64,000 bases of DNA from an uncultured Rhodospirillaceae bacterium (GTDB taxonomy: Bacteria; Pseudomonadota; Alphaproteobacteria; Rhodospirillales; Magnetospirillaceae), in NCBI GenBank assembly GCA_903901915.1, contig CAIUSV010000012.1, forward strand, positions 108,650-172,649. Reading direction: 5' to 3'. The translations under genes and the position numbers were made by a program. The notes beneath the pieces are model-generated. The model was not told the origin of the DNA and ran no database searches. It saw only the letters and a program-made list of their open reading frames with translations. Positions 53,386 to 62,142 of this stretch are shown here, piece by piece. Positions within the stretch are counted from its first letter, which is position 1. Each line of letters begins with the position of its first letter.

Positions 53386-54408
53386 CTATTGCGAAACAGC
53401 TTGGGGAAGGGTGACGGTGAAGCTGGCGCCGCCGCCGGGCGGAGAGTCGACGGCAACGCCGCCCTCCAGCGGTCCGGTCACCAGATTGTAGACGATGTGC
53501 AGACCCAGGCCCGAGCCACCGGCGCCGCGCCGCGTGGTGAAGAACGGATCGAAAATGCGACTGCGATTGCCAGGCGCGATACCCTTGCCGTTGTCCGAAT
53601 AGATCATCCGCACCTGGCCGGAGGTGGGACGATCGACCGTGATGACGATGGCGCCGCCGGTGCCGGGATCGAACCCGTGCACCAGGGAGTTCATCACGAA
53701 GTTGGACAACACCTGCGACAGCGCTCCGGGGTAGCTGTCCATCACGATGCCGTCGGGGCAGTCCACCGTCACCCGATGTCCGGCTTGGCGGATGTGCGGC
53801 CCCAGGCTGGCCAGGGTCTCGCGGATGTACGAGCCAAGCTCGAAGCTCCGCCGTTCCGACGACGTCCGATCCACCGCCACCTGCTTGAAGCTGCGGATCA
53901 GGGCCGCCGCCCGCTCGCAATTGCCAACGATCAGCGCGCTGGTGTCTCGGGCGGTGGCCATGTAACGCTCGAAGTCATCGATGCCGATATCGTCGGCCTC
54001 GAACAGCTTGCGCATGGCATCGGTGGCATCGGCCAGATGCGAGGCGCAGGACAGCGCGACGCCCACCGGCGTATTGATCTCGTGGGCGACCCCGCCAACC
54101 AGGGCGCCGAGAGAGGCCAGCTTTTCCGACTGGATCAGCGAGTCCTGGGCGGCCCGAAGGTTGGCCAGGGCCTCCTCGGCCTCGGCCTTGCGCTTGCCCA
54201 GTTCCTGGTTGAGGGAGGCAAGCTGTCCCTGAAGGCGATCGCTGACTTTCACCAGCCGGCGTTGTTCGCGCACGCTGCTGTCGTAGGCGCCGATCAGGGT
54301 GTCGAGACCGTCACGCACCGCCTCGGGAGCGTCGGCCAGGCTCCGGCGCAGGGCCCGGGCCTGTTCGAGGGCCTTCTCCTCGGCGTCGAACAGGCTGAAG
54401 ACGGCCAT
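53386..54408 (-). CDS. Soluble histidine kinase downstream of SiaB/SiaC
   Basis: This 340-residue cytoplasmic kinase has an N-terminal helical region and coiled coil (about 45-95), a HisKA motif with H109 (GALVGGVAHEINTPVGVALS) and an HATPase domain (NFVMNSLVHGFDPGTGG, YSDNGKGIAPGN, GGSGLGLHIVYNLV). It has no PAS or membrane segment, so its input probably comes by protein contact. The GGVAHEINTPVG box is of the NtrB-like HPK4 type. The ATG at 54408 lies five bases after the siaC-like stop. The frame running further upstream overlaps that gene and is a shadow. Confidence 0.88.
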   Translation of the reverse strand: MAVFSLFDAEEKALEQARALRRSLADAPEAVRDGLDTLIGAYDSSVREQRRLVKVSDRLQGQLASLNQELGKRKAEAEEALANLRAAQDSLIQSEKLASLGALVGGVAHEINTPVGVALSCASHLADATDAMRKLFEADDIGIDDFERYMATARDTSALIVGNCERAAALIRSFKQVAVDRTSSERRSFELGSYIRETLASLGPHIRQAGHRVTVDCPDGIVMDSYPGALSQVLSNFVMNSLVHGFDPGTGGAIVITVDRPTSGQVRMIYSDNGKGIAPGNRSRIFDPFFTTRRGAGGSGLGLHIVYNLVTGPLEGGVAVDSPPGGGASFTVTLPQAVSQ

Positions 54409-54413
54409 CGGCG

Positions 54414-54812
54414 TCAGGCGGCCGGTTCGACGGCGACCAGATTGAAGGCGACGTGTTCGAGGTCCTCGCTGAAGTCCTCGCCGAACTCCTTCATGGTGTC
54501 GTCGTCGGGGGCGAACAACCACGAAACCGAGATGCGGGCGCCGTCGCGGGCAGCGTGGTCGAGCAGCTTGAGCATGTTCATCAGCGCCTTGGCGCTGGAG
54601 CTGTTGAAGTAGGTCAGGTCGAATTCGACGACGAATTCCCGCTCGCCAATGGTGGCGAGAAACCGTTCCAGGGCGCTGAAAAGCGGGCCGAACACGGTGG
54701 AGGCGTCCTCGGGATACGATTCTCCACGCAAGCTGAGGCGGCAACCATCGAAATCGAAATTTACCTCGGGCGAACGCTCGGTGGCGGCGATCTTGAAGTT
54801 CTCCATGGCCAT
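54414..54812 (-). CDS. SiaC-family regulatory phosphoprotein (DUF1987)
   Basis: This is a 132-residue homologue of Pseudomonas SiaC, a STAS-like protein that is phosphorylated by SiaB and, when unphosphorylated, activates a diguanylate cyclase. Family blocks are GESYPEDASTVFGPLFSALE, FDLTYFNSSSAKALMNML and FAPDDDTMKEFGEDFSEDL. S71 in YFNSSSAK stands where, from memory, Pseudomonas SiaC has its phosphorylated threonine (YLNTSS). It starts one base after the siaB-like stop. No diguanylate cyclase gene is linked. A histidine kinase follows instead. Confidence 0.87.
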   Translation of the reverse strand: MAMENFKIAATERSPEVNFDFDGCRLSLRGESYPEDASTVFGPLFSALERFLATIGEREFVVEFDLTYFNSSSAKALMNMLKLLDHAARDGARISVSWLFAPDDDTMKEFGEDFSEDLEHVAFNLVAVEPAA

Positions 54813-54813
54813 T

Positions 54814-55365
54814 TCAGATACAGACCTTCATGCAGAAGAAAAACGATTCACCATCGATGGGGTCGAAATCGAACTCGATGGGGATGCTGGCCCGTCTGGC
54901 GATCTCGATCAGCCCGATGGTGGCGCCGCGGCTATGCTCGTCCGGTTCCTCCCGCAATTGCTCTTTGTAGTAGGCCTTGATGGCGTCCTTGTCCATGCCG
55001 CGCAACAGTTCAAGCCGCTGGCGCAGTTTCGGCTCGTCGGCGGCTCGCACCACGTTGCCGCAGACGATGAAGAAACGGTCGTTCTCGGTACCGATGGTGA
55101 CCATGCCCGACGACAGCTCGATCGGGTGGTCGGACTCTCCGGCCACCTTTTCAGCGGAATAGCGGATGATGTTCTGGGCCTGCTCGACGAATACCGAGAA
55201 CACCTTCTTGACGGTGTTCACGTTGGTTTCTTCCAGGGTCATCTTCTGGCGCAAGGCTTCGCCCAGGGAATAGAGGATGCCCTCCGACAGGTACCCCGAA
55301 AACGAAAATATGATGCCGCGCCGGTCCAGGTCGTGCTTGAACGCCCGGTAGTATTTCGCCAGCAT
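54814..55365 (-). CDS. SiaB-family protein kinase (DUF6272)
   Basis: This protein of about 183 residues resembles SiaB, the GHKL-like serine/threonine kinase that phosphorylates SiaC. It has an opening IIFSFSGYLSEGILYSLGEAL, an N-box-like FVEQAQNIIRYSAEK, and HSRGATIGLIEIARRASIPI near the C-terminus. I chose the ATG at 55365 because the protein then has the usual family start and length. A TTG at 55434 would add 23 poorly conserved residues. It immediately precedes the siaC-like gene, the standard kinase-substrate order. Confidence 0.85.
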   Translation of the reverse strand: MLAKYYRAFKHDLDRRGIIFSFSGYLSEGILYSLGEALRQKMTLEETNVNTVKKVFSVFVEQAQNIIRYSAEKVAGESDHPIELSSGMVTIGTENDRFFIVCGNVVRAADEPKLRQRLELLRGMDKDAIKAYYKEQLREEPDEHSRGATIGLIEIARRASIPIEFDFDPIDGESFFFCMKVCI

Positions 55366-55460
55366 TACAGAGTCCACCCCGCGTTCGGTCCGGTTGGAAC
55401 CGTTGGTCGCGCCCTCCCCGACGCCTTGCACCAAAGGGTATCACCTGCTCGCCGCCCGCT

Positions 55461-56786
55461 TCAAGCCGTCTTGTCCGCCGTCGCATTGACGCCGGGGACC
55501 GGGCGCAGCCGTACGGTGAAGCGCGATCCCCGCCGCGGGGCGCTTTCCACCGCGACGGAGCCGCCATGCATTTCGACGATCTGACGCACCATGTGCAGCC
55601 CGATCCCCGAGCCGGGGATGCCGTTGGCGTTGGAGGCGCGGTGGAAGCGCTCGAAGATGCCGGACAGATCCTCGGCGGGGACGCCGATGCCCTGGTCCAT
55701 CACCGCCATGGCGATGTCGCCGCCGTCATGGTGGGCCGCCACCGTGATCTCGCCGCCTTGAGGGGAGTATTTGACGGCGTTTCCCAACAGGTTGTTGATC
55801 ACCAGCCCGATCAGGCCGGGATCGCCCCAGACGTTCAGCGGCGCCTCGACATCAAGGCGGAAGGTGTGGGTCGCGGCCGCCACCCGATGCTGCCCCACCG
55901 CCACCTCGATCATCGGCGCCAGATCGAACGCCTTTTCGTGCAGGACCAGCCGGCCGCTGTCCAACTGCTCGTCGGCCAGACAGGTGTCGATCAGGCCAAG
56001 CAGGCGTTGCACGCCGCCGCGGATGGTCTCGACGCGGGCGGCGGCGGCTTCGCCGTTGCCTGGACGCAGATGAAGCATCTGCGCCGCCGAATCGATGATC
56101 GCCAAGGGCGTGCGGAATTCGTGGCTGACCATGGACAGGAATTGGCGCAATTGGCGCTTGGCTTCGGTTTCACGCTGCAAGGCCGTTTCGGCCCGCTGTT
56201 TGGAGCGGGTCAACGCCTGGGCGGTCTTTTCCAGTTCGCGGGTCCGCTCGGCCACCCGGTGTTCAAGGGTGGCGTTGAACTCCGACAACTCGGCATTGAG
56301 CTTGGCGATGGTGGCGATGTCGCGCCACGCCCGGATTGCCCCCACCAGGGCGGTGAACATCTTCTGGGCGGTCAGCTCGGCCTTGCTCTTGTAGTCGTTG
56401 ATGTCGTAGGCCAGCACCACGTCCCGTTCCGGCGCGTCGCCCGGTTGGCCGGTGCGCAGGATGATCCGGATGCGAGTGTTGCCCAGGTCCTCGCGGATGT
56501 GGCGCACCAGACGCAGACCGGCGTCCGGGGTCTCCATCACCACGTCCAGCAGCACCACCGGGATATCGGGAGTCAGGTTCAAGATGGCCGCCGCCTCGGC
56601 CGCCGAGGTGGCGGCGATGCATCTGAACGGCCTGCCCTCGAAATCGAGATCGCGCAGGATGATCCGCGTCATCTCCAGGACCTGTTCGTCATCGTCGACC
56701 ACCAGGACCGGCCACGGCTCGGCCACGGGTTTGGCGGCGACGTCGGGACCGCGGGCCTTGAGGGCGAGCTTGCGCGGTCCCGTCAT
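55461..56786 (-). CDS. Receiver-domain histidine kinase (REC-HisKA-HATPase)
   Basis: This 441-residue soluble protein has an N-terminal receiver domain with acidic cluster DDDEQ and the phospho-acceptor D81 (VVLLDVVMETPDAG). A long helical coil follows (about 155-210), then HisKA with H222 (LSMVSHEFRTPLAIIDSA) and HATPase with NNLLGNAVKYSPQGG, DQGIGVPAEDL and GSGIGLHMVRQIV. The receiver continues as ILRTGQPGDAPERDVVLAYDINDYKSK, as in the RpfG/DUF3369-like group. The start lies one base after the stop of the upstream response regulator, so the pair is co-translated. It may be phosphorylated by another kinase and then tune its own output. Confidence 0.9.
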   Translation of the reverse strand: MTGPRKLALKARGPDVAAKPVAEPWPVLVVDDDEQVLEMTRIILRDLDFEGRPFRCIAATSAAEAAAILNLTPDIPVVLLDVVMETPDAGLRLVRHIREDLGNTRIRIILRTGQPGDAPERDVVLAYDINDYKSKAELTAQKMFTALVGAIRAWRDIATIAKLNAELSEFNATLEHRVAERTRELEKTAQALTRSKQRAETALQRETEAKRQLRQFLSMVSHEFRTPLAIIDSAAQMLHLRPGNGEAAAARVETIRGGVQRLLGLIDTCLADEQLDSGRLVLHEKAFDLAPMIEVAVGQHRVAAATHTFRLDVEAPLNVWGDPGLIGLVINNLLGNAVKYSPQGGEITVAAHHDGGDIAMAVMDQGIGVPAEDLSGIFERFHRASNANGIPGSGIGLHMVRQIVEMHGGSVAVESAPRRGSRFTVRLRPVPGVNATADKTA

Positions 56787-56787
56787 C

Positions 56788-57534
56788 CTAGCGCAGGCCG
56801 ACCGGGGCGGCGAAGGCGTAGCCGATGCTGTGGACCGATTCGATGGGCAGGGGTTGGCCGAAGGCCTCCTCCCCCTTGGCCCGCAGACGGCGCACCATGG
56901 AATCCACCGAACGGTCGGCCGGGTCCCAGCCCCGCTTGCCCAGTGCCCGGAAGATTTCGTCACGCGATACCGGCTCGCCCGGCCGGCTGACCAGCAGCGC
57001 CACGAACACCCGTTCGTTGCCGGTAAGCTTGACCGCCTTGCCATCGGGCGAGATCAGGGTCCAGGTCAACTGGTCGTAGATCCATTCGGTGGTTGCCGCC
57101 GTCGCGCCGTGGCCGGCGGCATCGCCCGGCGAATGCGCGGCATCGCCCGGAACCGACGGGGCGACGGCCGGTGCCCGCAGCCGCCGCGCTAAGGTTCGCA
57201 CCTGCGCTTCCAGTTCGCGCAGTTCGACCGGCTTGACCAGATAGACATCGGCGCCGACTTCCAGCCCGACGACGCGATCGACGTTGAGGCCGCGCGCCGT
57301 CAGCATGATGATGCCGACGTCGGAATGGGATCTCAGGCGCCCGGCGATGGAAAAGCCGCCCTCGCCCGGCAGGTTGACGTCCAGGATGATGATGTCGATG
57401 CCGCGTTGGTCCAGTGTTTCCTCAAGCTGGACACCGTCGCCGCAGCCGACCACATCGTGGCCGCATGCCGACAGGTATTCCACCAGGTCCGCCCTCAGCG
57501 TCGCCTCGTCTTCCACCACCGCGATCCGCGCCAT
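56788..57534 (-). CDS. OmpR-family response regulator
   Basis: This 248-residue regulator has a receiver domain with D52 (IIILDVNLPGEGGF), switch T79 and K101 (VYLVKPVEL). A linker of about 35 residues rich in Ala, Pro and Gly follows, then a winged-helix DNA-binding domain (about 150-245: LTGNERVFVALLVSRPGEPV, RSVDSMVRRLRAK, SIGYAF). GGAGG lies nine bases before the ATG. It is the first gene of the five-gene run and its cognate kinase is probably the next gene. Confidence 0.92.
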   Translation of the reverse strand: MARIAVVEDEATLRADLVEYLSACGHDVVGCGDGVQLEETLDQRGIDIIILDVNLPGEGGFSIAGRLRSHSDVGIIMLTARGLNVDRVVGLEVGADVYLVKPVELRELEAQVRTLARRLRAPAVAPSVPGDAAHSPGDAAGHGATAATTEWIYDQLTWTLISPDGKAVKLTGNERVFVALLVSRPGEPVSRDEIFRALGKRGWDPADRSVDSMVRRLRAKGEEAFGQPLPIESVHSIGYAFAAPVGLR

Positions 57535-57582
57535 GGCGCCACGCCTCCATCACTCGTCGCCAACTAGGACCACATTCGGTCT

Positions 57583-57597
57583 GTTATGCATAGTAAC
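57583..57597. promoter_or_regulatory. Short inverted repeat upstream of the response regulator
   Basis: GTTA-TGCATAG-TAAC contains the perfect 8-base palindrome TATGCATA (57585-57592). It lies 49 bases upstream of the regulator start in an AT-rich patch of the 200-base divergent gap. It could be a site for that regulator or part of the promoter. No clear -35/-10 pair could be fixed. Confidence 0.3.
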
Positions 57598-57734
57598 AAC
57601 GTATTGCGGGATGTGACGATAGGTAATGGGTGCTGGTATTAGTACCTATGCCATCGGTCAGGTCCGGTTTCACCCTGGACACCCGAGGTGAACCCCGGCA
57701 CGCTTGATCCCTCGATTCCCTGGGGAGGACTATC

Positions 57735-59702
57735 ATGGATCTGGCCGAACTCCGCATTCGGGTGGGCGGACCGGGCGATATCGCCGGCCGGGAATGGATG
57801 GTGGTCAACGGTCTGGCGGGGTATGCCTCGGGGACGCTGGGCGGCGGCGCCAGTCGTCGCCATGACGGTTTGCTGGTGGCGGCGCTGCCCCGGACCGGCC
57901 GCACCATCCTGCTTGATCGCCTCGACGAGGTGGTGCGCCTGGGCGACGGTGCGAGCTTCGCGCTGTTCGACGCCCTGGCCGAGTTCCGCCTGGAGTCCGG
58001 CCTGCCGGTCTGGCGCTTCGCGCGGAACGGCCTGGAACTCGAGCGCCGCTTGGTGATGCCCTATCGCCAGAACACCACCTTCGTGCTGTATCGGCTGGTG
58101 GCGGGGCCGGGGCCGATCACCTTGGAGATGCGCCCATGGATGCATTGTCGCGGCAATGATGGTCAGGCCGACCAGCCGCTGCACCTGCCGGCAGTGGTCC
58201 ACGCCGAAGGCGGCCGCATCGAAATCAACCAGGGACCCTATCCGCCGCTGCGTCTGGCGGTGCAGGGGGCGGACTGGCGGCTGGCGCTCGACGGCGGCCG
58301 GGTCGAGGAGGCGTTCTATCCCATCGAGGCCGAGCGCGATTATGTCCGCACCGGGCCGGTATGGACGCCGGGGGTGCTGTCCATGACGATCGGTGCGCAA
58401 GGCGGCGCGTTGCTGGCCTCGGCCGAGCCCTGGCCGGTGGCGCTGGCCATGACCGCCGATCAGGCGCTGGCGGCCGAGACCGAGCGCCGCCGCCGCCTGC
58501 TGGCTCGTGCCCGTCCGGCCGCGCGGAGCGGGCCGGGACCGCTGCTGGTGTGGGCGGCCGACGCCTTCGTGTTCGATCCGCGCGGCCGCTTCGATCTGGT
58601 GGCCCGCGCCAATGCGGTGGGCGACGAGGTGCGCAGCGTCATCGCCGGCTATCCCTGGTTCAACGACTGGGGCCGCGACACCATGATCAGCCTGGAGGGG
58701 CTGACCCTGGTCACCGGCCGCCCCGACGATGCCAAATGGATTCTGCGGACCTTCGCCTCTTACGAGCGCGACGGATTGATTCCCAACAACATCCCCGATG
58801 GCGGCACCGACGGCGTCTATCATGCCGCCGACGCCAGCCTGTGGTTCTTCCATGCCCTCGACCGTTATCTCGCCGCCACCGGCGACCGCGATACCTTGGC
58901 GGTGATTCTGCCGACGTTGCGCCGCATTCTGGACAAGCACCGGGCCGGCACCCGCTTCGGCATCGGCATGGACCCGGCCGACGGCCTGCTGAAGCAGGGC
59001 GCCGAGGGCTACATGCTGACCTGGATGGATTCGGCGACACCGCGCCGGGGCAAGGCGGTCGAGATCAACGCCCTGTGGTACAACGCCCTGACGTTGATGG
59101 CGCGTTGGCTGGCCGAGGACGGCGATGTCGAGGCGGCTTCGCGCACCGCCGCCGACGCCGCCCGCGCCCGCCAGTCGTTCAATGCCCGCTTCTGGAATCC
59201 GGATACCGGCTTCCTGTTCGATCTGGTGGACGGCGAGGAGGGGGCCGACCCCGCCTGCCGTTGCAATCAGATCCTGGCGGTGTCGCTATCCAATCCGGTA
59301 CTTGATCCGGCGCGCTGGCCGGCGGTGGTGACGGTGGTCCGAGATCGGCTGTTGACGCCCTACGGGTTGCGCTCGCTCGATCCCGCCGCCGCCGATTACC
59401 GTGCCAGCTTTGCCGGCGATGGGCATACCCGCGACTACGCCTATCATCGCGGTACGGTGTGGGGCTGGCTGATCGGGCCGTTCATCGACGCCTGGCTGAA
59501 GCTTTATCCCGACGACCGGGTGGGGGCGCGCCGCTTCCTCGACGGTTTCGCCCCCCATCTCGGCGAGTTCTGCGTCGGTACCGTCGCCGAGGTATTCGAT
59601 GCCGACGCGCCCCATGTGCCGCGGGGCTGCACCGCTCAGGCGTGGAGTGTGGCCGAGTGGCTGCGGGCGTGGACACTGACCGGCGAGGCCGGGCGGGAGT
59701 GA
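57735..59702 (+). CDS. Amylo-alpha-1,6-glucosidase-type glycogen debranching enzyme
   Basis: This 655-residue protein has an N-terminal GDE_N domain (about 15-235, beginning EWMVVNGLAGYASGTLGG with an RRHDGLLVAAL block) and a C-terminal alpha/alpha-barrel GDE_C domain with the conserved N310-D-W-G-R-D315 segment, IPNNIPDGG and AVEINALWYNAL. It hydrolyses alpha-1,6 branch glucose from glycogen-like glucans. It is unrelated in fold to GlgX in the same window. GGGGAGGA precedes the ATG. The stop overlaps the BON lipoprotein start as GTGA. Confidence 0.9.
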   Translation: MDLAELRIRVGGPGDIAGREWMVVNGLAGYASGTLGGGASRRHDGLLVAALPRTGRTILLDRLDEVVRLGDGASFALFDALAEFRLESGLPVWRFARNGLELERRLVMPYRQNTTFVLYRLVAGPGPITLEMRPWMHCRGNDGQADQPLHLPAVVHAEGGRIEINQGPYPPLRLAVQGADWRLALDGGRVEEAFYPIEAERDYVRTGPVWTPGVLSMTIGAQGGALLASAEPWPVALAMTADQALAAETERRRRLLARARPAARSGPGPLLVWAADAFVFDPRGRFDLVARANAVGDEVRSVIAGYPWFNDWGRDTMISLEGLTLVTGRPDDAKWILRTFASYERDGLIPNNIPDGGTDGVYHAADASLWFFHALDRYLAATGDRDTLAVILPTLRRILDKHRAGTRFGIGMDPADGLLKQGAEGYMLTWMDSATPRRGKAVEINALWYNALTLMARWLAEDGDVEAASRTAADAARARQSFNARFWNPDTGFLFDLVDGEEGADPACRCNQILAVSLSNPVLDPARWPAVVTVVRDRLLTPYGLRSLDPAAADYRASFAGDGHTRDYAYHRGTVWGWLIGPFIDAWLKLYPDDRVGARRFLDGFAPHLGEFCVGTVAEVFDADAPHVPRGCTAQAWSVAEWLRAWTLTGEAGRE

Positions 59703-60289
59703 CACGCTTCATACCGGCGGTGCTGGCGGCGCTGTTGGTGGCGGGGTGCTCCGGCGGTGTCGCCCAGTCGGTGATGGGGGTGCCCAAGTTCGCGGTGGAC
59801 TGGGCGCTGGAGGCGCGCTCGGGCGAGGATATCCGCAAGGACAGCCGCATTATCGCCAGCCTCGGTTACACCATGACCGATCTGCGGATCGTTTCGGTGT
59901 CGGTCGAGGTCTACGAGCAGCGGGTGCTGGTGGCCGGCTTGCTGAACGACAAGGCGGCGCACGACAAGCTGCGCGAGGCCTTGCGCTGGATCTATGGCGT
60001 CAAGAAGGTCTACTGGCACGTTACCGTCATGAGCGACGACGACCGTGCCGCCACGCCTGAAATCAAGTCCTGGGTCGAGACGGTGGCCGTGCGCACCAAG
60101 GCGCTTGTGCGGCTGACCCTGGCGCCGTCGGTGGCCGACCTCAATTTCCGGGTGGCGGCCGACCCGCGGGGCGCCGTGTACCTGCTTGGCCGCGCCCGCT
60201 CGGTCCAGGAGCGCGACGATGCCTTGGCCACCGTCCGCGAGGGCGACGGCATCACCAGGGTGGTGGATTACGTCGAGGTGCGGCCGTAA
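59699..60289 (+). CDS. BON-domain lipoprotein
   Basis: This 196-residue predicted lipoprotein has a signal ending LLVAGCS and lipidation at C17. Two BON domains follow, the first about residues 45-115 (VSVEVYEQRVLVAGLLNDKA) and the second about 120-195 (ADPRGAVYLLGRARS, ending GDGITRVVDYVEV). BON proteins such as DolP and OsmY act at the outer membrane or periplasm in envelope integrity. The GTG start at 59699 overlaps the debranching-enzyme stop. The link to glycogen is probably only transcriptional. Confidence 0.88.
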   Translation: MTRFIPAVLAALLVAGCSGGVAQSVMGVPKFAVDWALEARSGEDIRKDSRIIASLGYTMTDLRIVSVSVEVYEQRVLVAGLLNDKAAHDKLREALRWIYGVKKVYWHVTVMSDDDRAATPEIKSWVETVAVRTKALVRLTLAPSVADLNFRVAADPRGAVYLLGRARSVQERDDALATVREGDGITRVVDYVEVRP

Positions 60290-60295
60290 CCGGCC

Positions 60296-62020
60296 TCAGT
60301 TCCCGTCGCCGGGAGGTGGCGGCAGCGCCAACGGCGGCTTGTCCCCCTTTCGGTTCCCCTTCCGTCCGGCGGCGGGCAAGGCGAGGTTGGGAGGGGATCC
60401 GGATCCGGAAATCTGGGTACTCAATACCTGGACGGTCTCGATCAAGGCGTGCAGCTTGTCCTTGAGTTCGTCGATGGACGGCTCGCGATCCTTGCCCTTG
60501 GGGGGCGCCAGGGCGGCGGCGCCGCCGTCCAGGAAGGTGTTCTGCCAGCGTGACAGCAGTTCGGGGGTGATCCCCATGGAAATGGCCACCCATTCCCGTT
60601 CCTCGCCGTGCAGCACCCGCATCACCGCTTCGGTCTTCTGCTTCTTGGTGAAGCGGCGGCGCGGCGGCGGCGCGGCGGGACGGGGAGGGGGCGGCTCGAT
60701 CGCCGCGGGCATGGCCACCGGTGGCGGGCCGCCGAGGCTGCGCATGATCTGATCCAGCGACGGCGTCGTGGTCGCGGCGGCCGGCTTGTCGGCGCCCGTC
60801 TGGGGCGCGGCGAGCATCGCCGGTTGCGGCGTGGCGGCGGAAAGCTGGGCGGCGATTTTCTCGACCTCGGCGCGGACGATGCGGGCGGCGTCGATCACCG
60901 GCGGGAAGTTCTCGGGGCGGGCCATGACTTCCAGCAGGGCGAGGGTATCGTGGACATAAGCCCGGGCCGCCGCCGGGTCGGCGGCGAAGTTCTGATGGAG
61001 GTGGCGGCGCAGCCGCGCCGGGATCCGGCGCAACAGCCCCATCCGGCGCAGCGACAGCACCTTGAAGTTCATCACCTTGATCAGCAGAGGGGCGTGGCGG
61101 CGGGGGTGGAGATTCTCGAACAGGTATTCGATCAGTTCGACTTCGCCGAACTCCAGGATCAGAAAGGTCTTCTCCTCGGCCTGCCAGCGCAGCACGAAAT
61201 TGGAGATGGCCGCCAGTTGCGCCGCCAGCTCGTCGGCGAACAGTACCGGATCAAGCATGGTCCACGCCTTGGCGCTGGCCATGGGCAGGCGGCCGGCTTG
61301 GCCGAAGGCGCGGGTGAGGTTGCGGGCGACCGCCATCAGGGCACGGCTTGGCGAGTGGCGGGTGCCGCGCGAAAAGCAGTCGTACAGCAGGTCGGAGGCC
61401 TCGAAGTCCACCGTGGGCGGGTGATCGGCCAGCAGGCGGCCCAAGGCCGGCAGGTTGGCCGGAAGGGTGGGGTCCCCTTTGGGGGGCAGCAGGGCGAAGA
61501 TGGCTTCGACACGGATTCGGATCTGGTCGGGGTCGAGATCGACGGCGCTGTGGCCGGTGCGGGCCAATGGGTCGGGATCGGGTAGGGGCGGCGTCCGGTG
61601 GGGCGCGGCGTGGCCGGTCATCGCGGGCAGATGAAAAGTATGAAGCGCGTGGCGCCATGCCTCGCCGACGGCGGCGAGCAACTGCGCGCGTCCGTCGCGG
61701 TCGGCAACCCGCCGACAGGCGGCGCGGCATCGGATGATTAGGCCGCGGGCCGCGTCCGTCAGCCTGCGGGCGGTGGGCCAGCGGTGCTGGTACTCAATCC
61801 TGGACGCGGCGGTTTCGGTCAGCGCCGTCCAGCCGCCGAGCGGAGCCTGCGGGAGGGATTCTTCCGGCCGGTCGTCATTCTGGTCGCCCGATGCGGTCCA
61901 GACCAGCCGCTGTACCCGTTGCGCCAGACCGACCCAGCCGGCGTGGGCACGGGCGACCACCTTGCCGGTACCATCCCGGTCGCTGAGGTCAGCCGTTTCG
62001 GTAGCCGGTCTGTCTGCCAT
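60296..62020 (-). CDS. Helix-turn-helix protein of an unrecognised family (copy B, soluble)
   Basis: This 574-residue protein is a paralogue of the product of 51205-53352. After a unique N-terminal region (1-165, Arg/His-rich, no membrane segment) comes the shared helical domain (about 170-395: DFEASDLLYDCF, AAQLAAISNF, TFLILEFGEVELIE, MNFKVLSLRRMG). A Pro-rich linker (about 396-452) follows, then the same helix-turn-helix (about 455-510: QKTEAVMRVLHGEEREWVAI, SMGITPELLSRWQNTF) and a short helix (IDELKDKLHALIETVQVLS). In the central 37-residue block, 25 positions are identical between copies. The ATG is at 62020 with a weak ribosome binding site. It converges on the BON gene with a 6-base gap. 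A DNA-binding role is inferred only. Confidence 0.78.
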   Translation of the reverse strand: MADRPATETADLSDRDGTGKVVARAHAGWVGLAQRVQRLVWTASGDQNDDRPEESLPQAPLGGWTALTETAASRIEYQHRWPTARRLTDAARGLIIRCRAACRRVADRDGRAQLLAAVGEAWRHALHTFHLPAMTGHAAPHRTPPLPDPDPLARTGHSAVDLDPDQIRIRVEAIFALLPPKGDPTLPANLPALGRLLADHPPTVDFEASDLLYDCFSRGTRHSPSRALMAVARNLTRAFGQAGRLPMASAKAWTMLDPVLFADELAAQLAAISNFVLRWQAEEKTFLILEFGEVELIEYLFENLHPRRHAPLLIKVMNFKVLSLRRMGLLRRIPARLRRHLHQNFAADPAAARAYVHDTLALLEVMARPENFPPVIDAARIVRAEVEKIAAQLSAATPQPAMLAAPQTGADKPAAATTTPSLDQIMRSLGGPPPVAMPAAIEPPPPRPAAPPPRRRFTKKQKTEAVMRVLHGEEREWVAISMGITPELLSRWQNTFLDGGAAALAPPKGKDREPSIDELKDKLHALIETVQVLSTQISGSGSPPNLALPAAGRKGNRKGDKPPLALPPPPGDGN

Positions 62021-62142
62021 TCGAGTCGAAATTCCCGCAGCCGCAACGGGCGGCCCTGGTCGGAATCTACCCCAGCCGGACCATCAGGTCCAATCGATCC
62101 GGCCATGGCCCGGGACGATTCCATTCGGGGTGGTGCGGGCCC

